From Cladosporium sp. IMV 00045 (Eukaryota; Ascomycota; Dothideomycetes; Cladosporiales; Cladosporiaceae), in contig MSJI02000919.1 of NCBI GenBank assembly GCA_001931905.2, forward strand, positions 93,226-157,225: a DNA stretch of 64,000 nt, in the 5' to 3' direction. The notes below the pieces were generated by a model. That model ran no database searches. It was not told the DNA's origin and saw nothing but the letters and a program-made list of their open reading frames with translations. A program made the translations under genes and the position numbers. Position 1 is the first letter of the stretch, and every line of letters starts with the position of its first letter. This document shows positions 45,060 through 55,415 of the stretch, in pieces.

Positions 45060-45930
45060 ATGCTATTCAATGCCTTAATGCCGTTTGATATTATGCTATC
45101 TTGATAGGGTTTCGTAAGCTCAAAGCTGCTATCACATATCAAAGATACGCTGAGTCCTCTCCCCTACAACTGAGAGGCGCTTTTTGAATGTGTAGAATCT
45201 CCGCGAAAATCATTTTGCTTAGAGTTGCTACCAGATATCTTGGTGTATGAGGAACAACACCCTGCCATTAAGAGATTCGTTTAGTACTAGGTCACCTCGG
45301 TGGTGCATTGCTTCTTCAAAGGTGCTATCCTAGATCCTGTTTAACTAACAATATCCCCCGTGCCATCGAGAGACATTGATCAGAATCATAGCATCTCCGG
45401 GATAATCACTAACTTATGCTTGGAGGTGCTATCGCAGACTCTGATACACTGAAAAGATCCCTATCATGGAGAGATGTTATTTTGAGATAGTAGCATCTCA
45501 GCGATGATAAATATGCTTGGAGGCGCTATCACATGTCCTGGTGTACTGAAAATACATTCCTGCCATTGAGAAATGATGTTTGAAATCGCAGTATCTCCGT
45601 TCTTGTCACTATCATTGGAGGTGCTATCACATGCTTTGTTACACTGGAAATACCCCTATGCCATTGAGAGACCTTGTTTGAATTTGCGATATCTCCGTCA
45701 CGATCACTATGCTTGGAGGTGCTATCACATGTCCTGATGTACTCAAAAGACCTCCCTACCATTGAGAGACGATGTTTGGAATCGTGGTATCTCCATCATG
45801 GTCACTACGATTGGAGGTGCTATCATATGCTCTGTTATACTGAAAACATATCTATGCCATTGAGAGACGATGTTTGAAATTGCAGTATCTCCGTAACGAT
45901 CGATGAGCTTGGAGGTAATACCATCAATGG
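45060..45930. repeat. degenerate ~98-bp tandem array upstream of SUN gene (copy B)
   Basis: About nine diverged units; anchors near 45128, 45229, 45322, 45424, 45525, 45618, 45717, 45814 and 45911. The unit composition matches copy A, but two extra units are present in the last half. The array ends ~320 bp before the SUN start codon. Confidence 0.85.
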
Positions 45931-46248
45931 CATTTTTACAATCAGTGACTTTCCACATGCAAGACTTCTATTATCACATGTATCCTCGCTTATCCTTCCT
46001 TGATATTATCTTCACATGCGCGTGGTCATAAAACTCTCGTTTCTTTCCCAAACCTTCCTCCCCACTACATTCCACTTTCTCCAATGGAGATCACATGCAG
46101 GGTTCTTCACTTGAGGTTTGCGCCCCTCCCCCGCGCTAACGGGAGGATCCCGCCGCTAACGCCAGGTACCCGCAGCCCAAACATATCAAAATACTGAGCG
46201 CGTGCTCGCTTTCTTCCTCGCAACTTCACAAACACCACCACCAACACC

Positions 46249-48093
46249 ATGGCGACACCAGCTCGCAACACCAGGGCGCGCTCCCGCCAATCCACCACCA
46301 CCCCCGGCCCTCTCCCGGCCGTAGATGTGCGTGTTTCGCACAGCTACGGCTCGCGTGGGAGGGCCAACTTGCGAGGCCAGCTGGCCGGCGAAGGCGCCAC
46401 CTTCGCCGAGGCCTTCGCAAGTGGCCGCAATGCCGGTGCCGGGCCTGCCCCGGTCCTCGAGGAGTCCCTTGTGGACGAAGAGGAGCTGCTGCCAGCGCAG
46501 CCACCGGTCTCACGACAGGGAACTGTCGTCGACAGCACCGCCCACTACGAGGGCACCAACCTTTCTGCGCGCCGAGGCAGCATGCCTCCACCAGAGCGCC
46601 CGCGCGCCACCACCACCACCGCTGCTGCCGAGAACGGCAACCCCTGGACCTTGTCGGTCCTCCTCTTCGCCATCCCGCGCTACCTGGCGCGCAACTTCTG
46701 GGCCCTGATCTTGGGCGCATGTCTCTTTCCCGGTCTCTTCTTCGGCATCTTTTTCTTCCTCAACCGCGACAAGTTCTTCCGCGGCATGCGAATCACTATG
46801 GGCCGCCCTGCCTACGACCCGCCCCCTGGCCGCCTCGAGGAACTCTGGTTGCTTGTTCGCCACAATGACACTTTCGTCGACATGAACCTGCCACCGATCA
46901 CGGACCCTACTCTACAGCAAATGGTCAATATCCGCCTTTATGGACGCCAAGACGACCTCGAGGCAAACCACACTGCACTTGCCAAGAGAGTAGCCGACCT
47001 TGAAGACTATGTCCCGCCCAGGATGGTTGTTGACTTGGTGGATGGTGAGATGGTCATCCGCGAGCGCTTCTGGAGCGCACTCAGCGAGAAACTTCAAGGA
47101 AGCACGGAGCTGTACGATTCATTCATCGCCGCCAATGAAGATGCTGCCGACAGACTCGCGGCCAACGCCGTCAACAAGTCACTCGAATCGGCCATTTCAT
47201 CAGAACGCGTGCTCCACCGCGATGGCATTGTGAAGCTCCTCGAAGACAGTGGCAGAGATTTGGAAATCCGCCTACGAGAGATGATGGATAGCAAGCATGC
47301 CGATGCCGCCAGTGTCGCTCGCACGGTGGCAGCCCAGGTCGCTACACAGATTTCCGTCGAAGGAAAACAAAGGAGCTTCCACGACGAACTGAGGCTCCTT
47401 GTCAATGCACACATGCTGCAGAATACCTACAACGCTCTCACGTCGCCCAACTACTTCTCTCCAAACCTCGGTGCCGTTGTCGACCCACACCACAGCTCTC
47501 CGACTGCGCCACTCAAGCAAAAGGTCCCCAAGGTTGGCTGGTTTGCGTCCTCTCTCAAGCGCCGTCCCAACCCGCCTGTCGCCGCCTTGACCCACTGGAA
47601 CGAAATGGGCGATTGCTGGTGTGCCGCAAGATCACCCGAGATGGGCCACGCACAGCTTGCCATCATCACAGAGCACAAGATCGTCCCGCACAACTTCATC
47701 ATCGAGCACGTCCCAGCAATCGGCAGACAAGGCAAGACTTCAGCACCGAAATCCTTCGAGCTCTGGGCCGAGACTCCCTCCGCGGAGCAAGCCGCCGAAG
47801 TGAAAGCCGCAATCCGCAAATTCGTCGGTCCAAGCAGCCACTGGTCCACCTGCAACGACGATGACGATCTCCTGGGACCGACAAATACATCTGTCTGCGT
47901 CGCCAGCGGTGGATATAACATCAACGCCGACACCTGGGTGCACTCGTATCCAATGATTGCCAACATGGATCGACTCGATTTCGCCGCCAACAAGTTCTAC
48001 TACCGCGTCGACAACAACTGGGGTGCGGTTAACACCTGTACTTACAGAGTGAGGTTGACAGGGAGGGATACTGAGATGGACCTTTATGATTGA
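46249..48093 (+). CDS. SUN-domain (Sad1/UNC-84-like) protein
   Basis: Probable inner-nuclear-membrane SUN protein that would bridge to KASH partners and tether chromatin or the spindle-pole body to the envelope. Single exon, 614 residues. The basic, low-complexity N-terminal nucleoplasmic region (ATPARNTRARSRQSTTT, PPPERPRATTTT) is followed by one hydrophobic helix at about residues 147-168 (FWALILGACLFPGLFFGIFF). A long helical, coiled-coil-prone lumenal stalk covers about residues 220-390. The C-terminal SUN fold begins near residue 445. SUN signatures are HWNEMGDCWCA, AQLAIITEHKIVPHNFIIEHVP, PKSFELWAE and at the end NNWGAVNTCTYRVRLTG. The 5' 180 bp equal the cut copy at 31880-32059. The gene is bracketed by two degenerate ~100-bp repeat arrays. 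Confidence 0.9.
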   Translation: MATPARNTRARSRQSTTTPGPLPAVDVRVSHSYGSRGRANLRGQLAGEGATFAEAFASGRNAGAGPAPVLEESLVDEEELLPAQPPVSRQGTVVDSTAHYEGTNLSARRGSMPPPERPRATTTTAAAENGNPWTLSVLLFAIPRYLARNFWALILGACLFPGLFFGIFFFLNRDKFFRGMRITMGRPAYDPPPGRLEELWLLVRHNDTFVDMNLPPITDPTLQQMVNIRLYGRQDDLEANHTALAKRVADLEDYVPPRMVVDLVDGEMVIRERFWSALSEKLQGSTELYDSFIAANEDAADRLAANAVNKSLESAISSERVLHRDGIVKLLEDSGRDLEIRLREMMDSKHADAASVARTVAAQVATQISVEGKQRSFHDELRLLVNAHMLQNTYNALTSPNYFSPNLGAVVDPHHSSPTAPLKQKVPKVGWFASSLKRRPNPPVAALTHWNEMGDCWCAARSPEMGHAQLAIITEHKIVPHNFIIEHVPAIGRQGKTSAPKSFELWAETPSAEQAAEVKAAIRKFVGPSSHWSTCNDDDDLLGPTNTSVCVASGGYNINADTWVHSYPMIANMDRLDFAANKFYYRVDNNWGAVNTCTYRVRLTGRDTEMDLYD

Positions 48094-48185
48094 TTGGAAG
48101 GAGTTTTTGGGTGGATTTTCTCTTTTTTTTTTATTTTTTTTACAAAATGAATGATACCCCTGCATCAGCGAGCGAGTTTTGGGCG
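48094..48185. terminator. SUN gene 3' flank, T-rich
   Basis: A run of 8 or more T and further T/A-rich DNA starts about 30 bp after the stop codon, typical of a fungal 3' processing region. Confidence 0.35.
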
Positions 48186-48189
48186 GTTT

Positions 48190-49770
48190 CTCTTTGGTAC
48201 TAGGCATTTTCAGGATACGAGAGATGAGGATAATAGCACATGGCGTACTCTCGCTAGAAGAGATAGCCTTTAATAACATGATCATTCTGACAGCTTTCTC
48301 CGTGGTCACATACCTGTTTCAGTATACTGAGCCTGATGATATGAGCATATGGTTTTCAAATGCTTCACGAGATTCCCGCTTTGTGAGAGACAATTCGAAC
48401 ACCTCTCTCAGTGGTCTTATACTTCTCTCAGTACACTGAGCCTGTCGATATGAGCATATGGCCGTCACATGATTCACGAGATGCCTATCTTGTGAGCGAT
48501 GATTTGAACGGCTCTCTCCATGGTCTTATACCTTTGTCAATATACTGAGCTTGTTGACATGAGCTTATGGATATCACATGATTTGTGAGATCCCAGTCTT
48601 GCCAGCGATGATTTAAACAACTCTCTCAGCGGTCTCATCCCCTTTTCAGTATGCTGAGCCTGTTGATTTGAGCATATGATGATCACATGCTTGGTGAGAC
48701 GTTTGTCTTGCGAGCGATGATCTATATAGCTCTCTCTGTGGTCTCATATTCTTTCCAGTATACTGAAGTTGATGATACAAGCATATTTTCGCACCTATCA
48801 GATGTGAACCCACCTCATTTTGAACAATGATCTAAACCCTTCTCTCCGTGGTTCTGTAGTGTTCACAGTGTACCGAAAACGATGATATGAGCATATTGTC
48901 TGCTTTTCACACGTGAGATCGCTGCACCTCGACATGTGAGTCCAATGTCCCTCTTGGTGGCCACATAGCACTCTCAGGATACCAAGTCGATGATACCAGC
49001 ATATGTTAGCCCGGAAAGATATTTCCACCATCTTTCCTCGTGATACTATAGCATCTTCAACCTGCCAAGGTCGATGATACGAACATAATGTTACCCGTAC
49101 GATAGTTGCATAACAACAACGACCTCAATGACCAATTGAGAACAACCACCCTTTCATTTGGACCCGAAGGTAGGACTCGATTGTGTCAATCCATTCGAAA
49201 CACCTCAAAATACTCAGTACCACCGAATCCTGCCTACACGCTGAGGGCAACGGGCAACGAAGGCACACCATCTGGCCTCAGCACTGCACTGCTCGCCCAC
49301 GAACTCACCCATCTCACCCTATCCGAACACCCCCACGCATCAAGACCTCGCGAGTATCGACGGACGACATCCGCACAAGAAGAACGCTCGATAAGCGGAC
49401 CGATCACTCCAGCATTTTTCTTCGTGACACTGTAGCTTCCCCAACCGACGAAGGTCGATGGAACGTGTACATGGTGCACATATCATCCGTGATACAACCT
49501 CCTGTTGACTGACACCGAGGCCCACAAGGGTTCCGATGACGGCAGTGACAATGCCAGCGCTCAAGTCGACGCTGAAAGCGAGACTAACTATGCAACCGTG
49601 TTTTCATACAGCTCTTTCTCTCTCTCTCTCTCTCAGTGGTGCTATAGTTTTCTCAATGAATCGAAGTCGAAGGTACGACCTCACGGTACAAACTTCATCT
49701 CCTAGATACTATCATTATCATGTGTGATTGTTCAGACGCCCTCCGTGGCCATATAGTTCCTTTGATGTAT
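48190..49770. repeat. degenerate ~108-bp tandem array downstream of SUN gene
   Basis: Recurring GATGATATGAGCATATG-type anchors near 48343, 48452, 48561, 48670, 48775, 48886, 48992 and 49077, spaced 85-111 bp. Each unit also has a TCTCTC-nn-GTGGTC stretch, a TATACTGAGC stretch and GAGCGATGATTTGAAC in constant order. Weaker copies of the GTGG-TATAG and CGAAGTCGA parts continue to about 49770. No open frame persists through the units. Several word elements are shared with the array upstream of the SUN gene. Confidence 0.8.
49614..49637. repeat. (TC)n microsatellite
   Basis: An uninterrupted TC run of about ten repeats lying inside the decayed part of the 108-bp array, at the position where other units have TCTCTC. 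Confidence 0.85.
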
Positions 49771-50662
49771 CAATGCCGAGTTACAGCCTAGTCCATTCTC
49801 GGGAACCAGGTTTAATAGGAACGACCATTTCCATTCTCTCAGTACTTCCATTCCCTGGCAAAAGGTCGTTGACTCGTCACGACCAGATCAAAAGCCACAG
49901 ATAGCAGATCATACGTCTCAAGCAGAGTGCAGGGTACTGCCGAAGGTCTCTGCGCCCTTTGAGCCCGCCACTCTTCATCATCCGCCTAACGCATACGGGC
50001 ATTTGAGCGTCATAGAATTGAGTGAAGTTGAGAAGTATACCGCTCTCCCAGCGTCTAGACTGCCTCTCACCCTCAGTCTAAAGGGTTTCATCTGGCTTTC
50101 TTCATCGAGTTCTCAAGTGGACCGGAGTTCGCGTGATAATCAAGCAGCCTGCCGCTCCACAGGTCACATCTTCCTCAAGTCTCTCTTCTTCGTCCAGAGC
50201 AATGCCTTACAAGATCTTGCTGCCTCCTGGGTTCCCACGTTCGCCCAATCTACTCCGTATGATCGTGCACAACCTTTCAGTTCAAAATGAAGGACAAGCC
50301 CTGCCACCAGACCCGATTCAGCGGGCGGCATCTGTCGCTCAACATGGAGTTTGACCTTGGCTTGTTGGAGTTCGCAGCACCACCACATGGCCAATATTAT
50401 GACTGCGAGATACCCTCGAGTCTTACTAGGAAAGGAAAGAACCTCCCTCCTGAGCCTTAGATGTTCGTGAGTAACCACACTAGAGGATATAGGTAAGGTA
50501 CTTTGCTTGGGGTCATCTTTATAAATCGTGTATCATTTTCGTCCACCCGTCTACCTCTACCCGCCCTCTATATCTACCACCATGCAAAGCCCCCCAACAA
50601 GTAAGCAAAAATCCGCCACCAGAATATGCGTCAACAAAATCTAAAAAAAAGGAGGGCATCAT
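49771..50662. other. intergenic, no gene recognised
   Basis: Open frames 50003-50290 (plus) and 50164-50478 (minus) show no domain. The right end is the 3' flank of the phosphatase gene. Confidence 0.4.
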
Positions 50663-51780
50663 CTACTTAGCCGCTCCGTTCGCCACAATCGGCTCAATGC
50701 CGGCCTTGCCCGCCTTGTAGTCCTCGAAACCCTGCTTGGCAGCGTCGTGCACCGTCGTCTCGCCGGCCACGATCTTCTTGACCGTCGCCAGAATGCTGCT
50801 CCAGTCCTCGAAGACGGTGAAAGGCACGTTTTCGCGCGCGCAATAGGTGATCAGATCTGGATTGGAAGAGTCAGTCACGGATAGAGAAGGAGGTGGGGAG
50901 TGGAGGGAGAGTGAAACGCACCGTGACCCTTCTTGGCGAAGAGGAGGTCGGTCTCGCGAGCGGCGGAGAGGTCGGACACGCCGTCGCCGGCGTAGAAGAG
51001 GGTGGGGCGCTTGTCAGTGGGGAGTTGGGCGTAGGGGCGGAGGGTGAGGGATTTGTCGTGGCCGAAGGAGCTGGAAGAGAATCATCGCGTCAGCATGCAT
51101 TCGAGGTACGGAATTGACAGGAAAGACCGGCCTACCTATCATCGTGATACTGAATCTGCCAACCGCCCTCCTGATCAATCTGCTTGTCACCGCGGGGCAC
51201 GGCCTCGTTGCAGATGATGTCGATTTTGTCGCAGTCCGGGCCGACGAGTTTCTGCAGAATGCCGCGGATGACGGGCGTCATGCCGGAGGAAACGACGACG
51301 GTGGGGATCTCGTTGGCCAGCGCCCACTGGAAGTACTCGTTGAAGTGCGGGTCGAGGGTGATGTTTTCCACCAGGTAGTCGACGCACTGCGGGAAGGGGC
51401 GCGTGATCGAGTCCATCATTTCGCGGAATGCGTCTCTGGGGTTGCGTGTGTTAGGGACGTTGATATTATTTGGCGCTTGGATATGTCCGAGTGGCGAATA
51501 AGGATATAGATTCAAAGACATACCTGAAGTGCTTCTTGCCGTCAAGGACGTCCTTGTTGCCCTGCTTGCGCTTTTCAGCGCCATAGCCGATGGTGTCTGT
51601 CTGTCATTGTCGGTCAGTGTCGCCCTTGTCACGTCAAGAAAATTGAAAGCCTTCAGGCATTTTTACCATGAAATCATTGCTGTCCTTGAGAGTGATGGTA
51701 CCGTCGAAGTCGGTGAAGAAGATGAACTTGGGGTCCTTGAAAGGGAAACGGAGAGCCGTGAGATCGCCGTTGGCAGCCAT
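50663..51780 (-). CDS. HAD-like phosphatase, PYP1/PHOSPHO-like
   Basis: Soluble Mg2+-dependent HAD-superfamily phosphatase, subfamily IB, related to yeast Pyp1 (Ynl010w), which removes phosphate from small sugar or polyol phosphates. Exons 51667-51780, 51524-51600, 51136-51435, 50922-51070 and 50663-50856 give 277 residues. Motif 1 is FFTDFDGTIT with both catalytic Asp. Motif 2 is the Ser in TVVVSSGMTPVI. The Lys of motif 3 lies in the DKSLTLRPY/TDKRP region, and motif 4 is LFYAGDGVSDLSAA with Gly-Asp-Gly and the metal-binding Asp. The cap region is the helical KRKQGNKDVLDGKKHFRDAFREMMDS segment. The C-terminus ends VANGAAK. The start at 51780 (MAANGDLTALRFPF) is the only ATG before the motif. 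The substrate is inferred only from family. Confidence 0.9.
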
Positions 51781-52254
51781 TGTGAAAGATATGAGATATG
51801 AAAGTCGTAAAGCGAAGCAGTCCAGATGTGAATATTTGTGGCACAGAAGATGAAGTGTGGTTAGAATGGATGTTTATCGGGTATGACTGTCTTCACCAAA
51901 ACACAAACCACCACAACCCCCACGTGGCGGGACAAAAAATCGCCCCTCCTACGCCATTGCTGCTGCAACATTACCCTGACGTCCCTTCAGCCAATAAACT
52001 TGGTCCCTTTGAGATTTTGTCCTCTCAACGAACAATCTCAGCCGTTCTGTTATTGGGCGACAGATGAGATGGATCGGCTTGGCTTAGGCCGCTGCTCCGG
52101 CGTTCGGTGGACAAGTCTGCCGAGCGCCTCTGCTGCTGGCTGTGAGAGCTTGACTGGGCCGAGGGAAAGTACAGTTTGATGATTATAAGCTGGCATTCTT
52201 GTGTATCTGCACTATAATACCTACTGTGTTTAGCCAACGATTTGCTGCTGGAGG
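51781..52254. promoter_or_regulatory. divergent promoter of phosphatase and SHE9 genes
   Basis: A 474-bp stretch between divergent genes. A CCAAT-box motif is present at 51990-51994 (CAGCCAATAAAC). No gene seen. Confidence 0.4.
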
Positions 52255-53871
52255 ATGTACCCGGCGACGCGGTATGGCGCGTCATTGGCGAGGAGTATAC
52301 AAAATGCTGCGTTCAGGAAAAGCACGGCGGCACAACAGTTAGCGCGGGCGAGCACCAGCTCCAAGTCAAACGGATCATGGACTTGTCAGAGTTGCCGGTT
52401 GGGTGCTTGGAGGGATGTGAATGTAAGGACTGGTCAAACATGGCAACGGGAGCAGGGGAGGAAGTTCTCGATATCAGCCAGGAGAAGGGAGAGTGGAAAG
52501 AAGGACGAGAAAGAGCAGCCTGATTCTTCTTCTACGACCATCCATCTACAACCGCCTGAACCTCCTCGGGACGCAGAAAGGGCAACACAATCACCAAAGG
52601 AACAACCCGAGCCACCTACTCCCGAGCCAATAGTGTTCCAACAACCTCCGCCGGAACATGAAAACCCACCATCACCACCACCTCAAGACAATACCGACAA
52701 TACACCACCTCCGAACAACCCTCCACCCACCGACGAACCACTCTCAACCCCGGCCACCCGCCTCTCATCCCTCCCCTCCGCCATCGAACAGCAAAGATGG
52801 CACCTCTCCCGCCGCTTCTCAACCCTCATGGACAGCCTCCTCACCAAAGCGACCCTGGCATCCCAGCAAATAAACACCTACACCGGCACCGACTTCAGCG
52901 GAATCGAAGCTCTACGAACCGAAATCGGCACGCAAGAAAAGGCTGTCAAAGCCGGGCACATCGCCGTATCAGCGCAAAAAGACAGACACATGGAAGCGCA
53001 CGTCAAGCAAGCCAGCAGCCAGAAAGAGATCGTGAGCTTGCTGGAACGCAAGAGCAGCTGGTCGCCCAGCGATCTGGAGCGGTACATGACGCTCGTGCGC
53101 TCGGAGCACCTGGACGAGCAGGCCGTGCAGAAGGCGAAGGAGGATTTGGCGGCCGCGGAGAGGGATTTGGAGGACGCCAGGGCGCTGCTGGAGAGGCTGG
53201 AGCGCAAGCAGTATCATGAAGAGCAAATTTGGAGCGATACTATTCGCAGGAACAGCACGTGGGTGACTATCGGGCTGATGGGGGTGAATATCTTCTTGTT
53301 GCTGGCGCAGATTATCTTCTTTGAGCCGTATAGGCGGAGGAAGATTGTGAGGGAGATGAAAGAGGCTTTGGATGAGAGGAGTGTGGTGGGTGCACCTGTT
53401 GTGGCGGGGCAGGCTGTTGCTCCTGTTGCTGCTCCTGCTGCCGCTGTTGCCGCGCCTGAAGTGGAGAGGCAGGTTGACGAGGTGGTGGAGCCAAAGGCAG
53501 TGCCGGTTGAGGTGGTGGAGGAGCAAACCAAGGCCGCGGAGGAGGAGATCCAACCGCTCGACTCGATCGTACCAAAGACGACACCTGAGAAAATCGCGGA
53601 TGCATCACCACCAGCCGCGATCGATTCAGCGCTGCCCAGCGAGATTCCACCTGCGATCGACGAGCCCTCACCACCATGGCTCTGGGATCAACTCCAGCAA
53701 GCCACAAGCTGGGACGACCGCCTCTCCATCTCCCGCGCAGCCTTCGACGACCTCTTCAGCGACCGCCTCGTGCACCTGAGGAAAGTCGACGTGACCACCG
53801 TCGCCCTGCAAGGCGCCGCTTCGGGCGTGGCGGCCATGGGCTTGCTTTTCCTTCTCTTACGACCAAATTAG
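52255..53871 (+). CDS. SHE9: mitochondrial inner-membrane protein She9/Mdm33
   Basis: Inner-membrane protein required for normal mitochondrial shape and inner-membrane fission. Single exon, 538 residues. The N-terminal basic presequence (MYPATRYGASLARSIQNAAFRK) is followed by a Pro/Glu-rich low-complexity linker (residues ~85-165). A long matrix coiled coil runs about residues 175-330 (QQRWHLSRRFSTLMDSLL, then LVRSEHLDEQAVQKAKEDLAAAERDLEDARALLERLE). The first membrane helix is TWVTIGLMGVNIFLLLAQIIFF, followed by EPYRRRKIVREM, the hallmark loop of She9. An Ala/Val/Pro-rich insertion precedes the second helix near the C-terminus (LQGAASGVAAMGLLFLLL). Length and topology match family members, with a longer linker. 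The start is the first ATG giving a presequence. Confidence 0.92.
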   Translation: MYPATRYGASLARSIQNAAFRKSTAAQQLARASTSSKSNGSWTCQSCRLGAWRDVNVRTGQTWQREQGRKFSISARRRESGKKDEKEQPDSSSTTIHLQPPEPPRDAERATQSPKEQPEPPTPEPIVFQQPPPEHENPPSPPPQDNTDNTPPPNNPPPTDEPLSTPATRLSSLPSAIEQQRWHLSRRFSTLMDSLLTKATLASQQINTYTGTDFSGIEALRTEIGTQEKAVKAGHIAVSAQKDRHMEAHVKQASSQKEIVSLLERKSSWSPSDLERYMTLVRSEHLDEQAVQKAKEDLAAAERDLEDARALLERLERKQYHEEQIWSDTIRRNSTWVTIGLMGVNIFLLLAQIIFFEPYRRRKIVREMKEALDERSVVGAPVVAGQAVAPVAAPAAAVAAPEVERQVDEVVEPKAVPVEVVEEQTKAAEEEIQPLDSIVPKTTPEKIADASPPAAIDSALPSEIPPAIDEPSPPWLWDQLQQATSWDDRLSISRAAFDDLFSDRLVHLRKVDVTTVALQGAASGVAAMGLLFLLLRPN

Positions 53872-53990
53872 AAGTATATATATGTAGCCTTAGCAGGAAC
53901 TCACAGAGAGAATTGTAAATCTAGACATTCGCAAATGACAAAAAGCCGGCATGTCACCTGCAGTACTTTTCCCAATTTGATAGTCCCCTC

Positions 53991-54755
53991 TCATTGGAAC
54001 TCGCCAAACTCCCCATCGTCAAACCCAAGCTCCTGAGCCGTTTTCCCCTGCGCTCCGGACGTTGAAGAAGGCGGCGGCGCAATACTTGGAAACCCACCCT
54101 CCTGCCCCTTCCCAGCAGCCGCAGAAGGAGGCGGCGGCGGCGCAATCGAGAACAACGCCTTACCATCCTCCCCACCCTTACCAGAAGGCTCACCGCCCTC
54201 CCTCCTCCCCCTCCCCCCAACCGAAATCGTAATCCTCTCCCCCTCCTTCAAGCTGAAATCCCTCTTCCCCACCTCCTCTTCCTCCGCCTTCCCCTTCCCA
54301 TCCATCTTCCCAACACCATCCCTTCCAAGAACCTTCCTCGCCTCCCCCAACGCAACGCCAAAATCAAACGCCTCCCCTCTCTCCTCAAACCCCATCCCAA
54401 GCGTGGCTTTCATCCCTCCCTCGCCCACAACTCTCACCGCAAAGAAGCGGCTCGAATCGCTCGCCGGTTGCACGGAGAACGGGGAGGTGTAGGGCGCGGA
54501 AGCGAAGAGTTCGCCCGACGATGGGTCTTCGAGGTTTATTGAAACGGTGAGTGAGGGTTGGGAGGCATTGGTGGAGGAGGTGGAAGTTTCGAGCACGCGC
54601 AGGCGGGCGGTGAAGATTTGTTGCGCGGTTGGGCGGGGTGGTGCGGTCCAGGGGCCGGCTTTGAAGCCTTGGTTTGATGTTAGGGGGGGTATGGCGTAGA
54701 TATGCACGCGGGAGGTGGTGTAGAGAATGCGCGTTAGGGGGGTGGAGTCGGTCAT
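53991..54755 (-). CDS. NECAP-like adaptin-ear-binding coat-associated protein
   Basis: Clathrin-coat accessory protein of the NECAP (DUF1681) family; it helps AP-2 function in endocytosis. Single exon, 254 residues. The N-terminal PH-like (PHear) domain shows TRILYTTSRVHIYAIPPLTSNQGFKAGPW, ARLRVLE, SSRFFAVRVV and GFEERGEAFDFGVALGEAR, all typical. The Gly/Pro/Lys-rich tail carries two PSIAPPPSS-like stretches and ends DDGEFGEFQ, a probable short adaptin- or clathrin-binding tail motif. The tail is low complexity and GC-rich. The gene ends about 120 bp from the SHE9 stop and is convergent with it. Confidence 0.9.
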   Translation of the reverse strand: MTDSTPLTRILYTTSRVHIYAIPPLTSNQGFKAGPWTAPPRPTAQQIFTARLRVLETSTSSTNASQPSLTVSINLEDPSSGELFASAPYTSPFSVQPASDSSRFFAVRVVGEGGMKATLGMGFEERGEAFDFGVALGEARKVLGRDGVGKMDGKGKAEEEEVGKRDFSLKEGERITISVGGRGRREGGEPSGKGGEDGKALFSIAPPPPPSAAAGKGQEGGFPSIAPPPSSTSGAQGKTAQELGFDDGEFGEFQ

Positions 54756-55415
54756 TGTTGTTGCTTCTGTTGGTGGGTTGGAGGGTTGGATGGGAGATTG
54801 GCGTTGGAGGTGGGTTGATGAAGATGTGGATCTTGAGATGCAATTGAACCGAAATTAATTGGCTCGGAGAGATAGATTTCAGAGATCTTCGTTAAAGGTG
54901 ATCTTGGTTGTTGTCGTTGGTTTACTATATACCTAGACGAGCACCCTCCTGATGTTAGATGGCACAGCTGTTCCCCACTTCAGACACAGCCATTGAGATT
55001 GAGAGATCGGTCCATGCCTTTGCTGTGCCACTGATGTTCGATAAGTGACCTTTAATTGATGCAGAAAGCCGGTAGATATATTTTTCAAAAAAAGAAAAAA
55101 AAGCCTTCTCTGTCAATGTCAAATGGCTCGACAAAATCCTCACAACTCAAACAAATCGTCGTTCATCATGTTCGGACGATCTCCTACTGCAGGGCAAGTC
55201 CTTCGATCGCCGTGAAGATTCACAGAGCCTGCGCCACACCTGCGACCCCGCCAAATCGGCGCAGAGAATAAAATTCACAAACCGGCCCAAAGATTCATCC
55301 CCCCCACCTTATCAGATCAAAATTCCTCAAAGTCATCATCCGGACTCACGCCTCTCCCCACAACCACCTTCCACCCTCTTTTCCCCTTCTGCAACACCGA
55401 GAAACTACAGCCAAA
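54756..55415. promoter_or_regulatory. divergent promoter NECAP / LIA1
   Basis: A 660-bp stretch between divergent genes with an A-rich run near 55090. It is C-rich just before the LIA1 ATG. No gene seen. Confidence 0.45.

Larger units (their letters stand above)
32080..46428 (+). repeat. copy B of a ~15 kb duplicated block
   Basis: Collinear counterpart of 17109-32059, about 600 bp shorter overall. It lacks ~250 bp around the phenol monooxygenase relic and ~650 bp beyond it, and has about two more 98-bp array units. At 46428 it continues without interruption into the unique remainder of the SUN gene. Confidence 0.95.
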
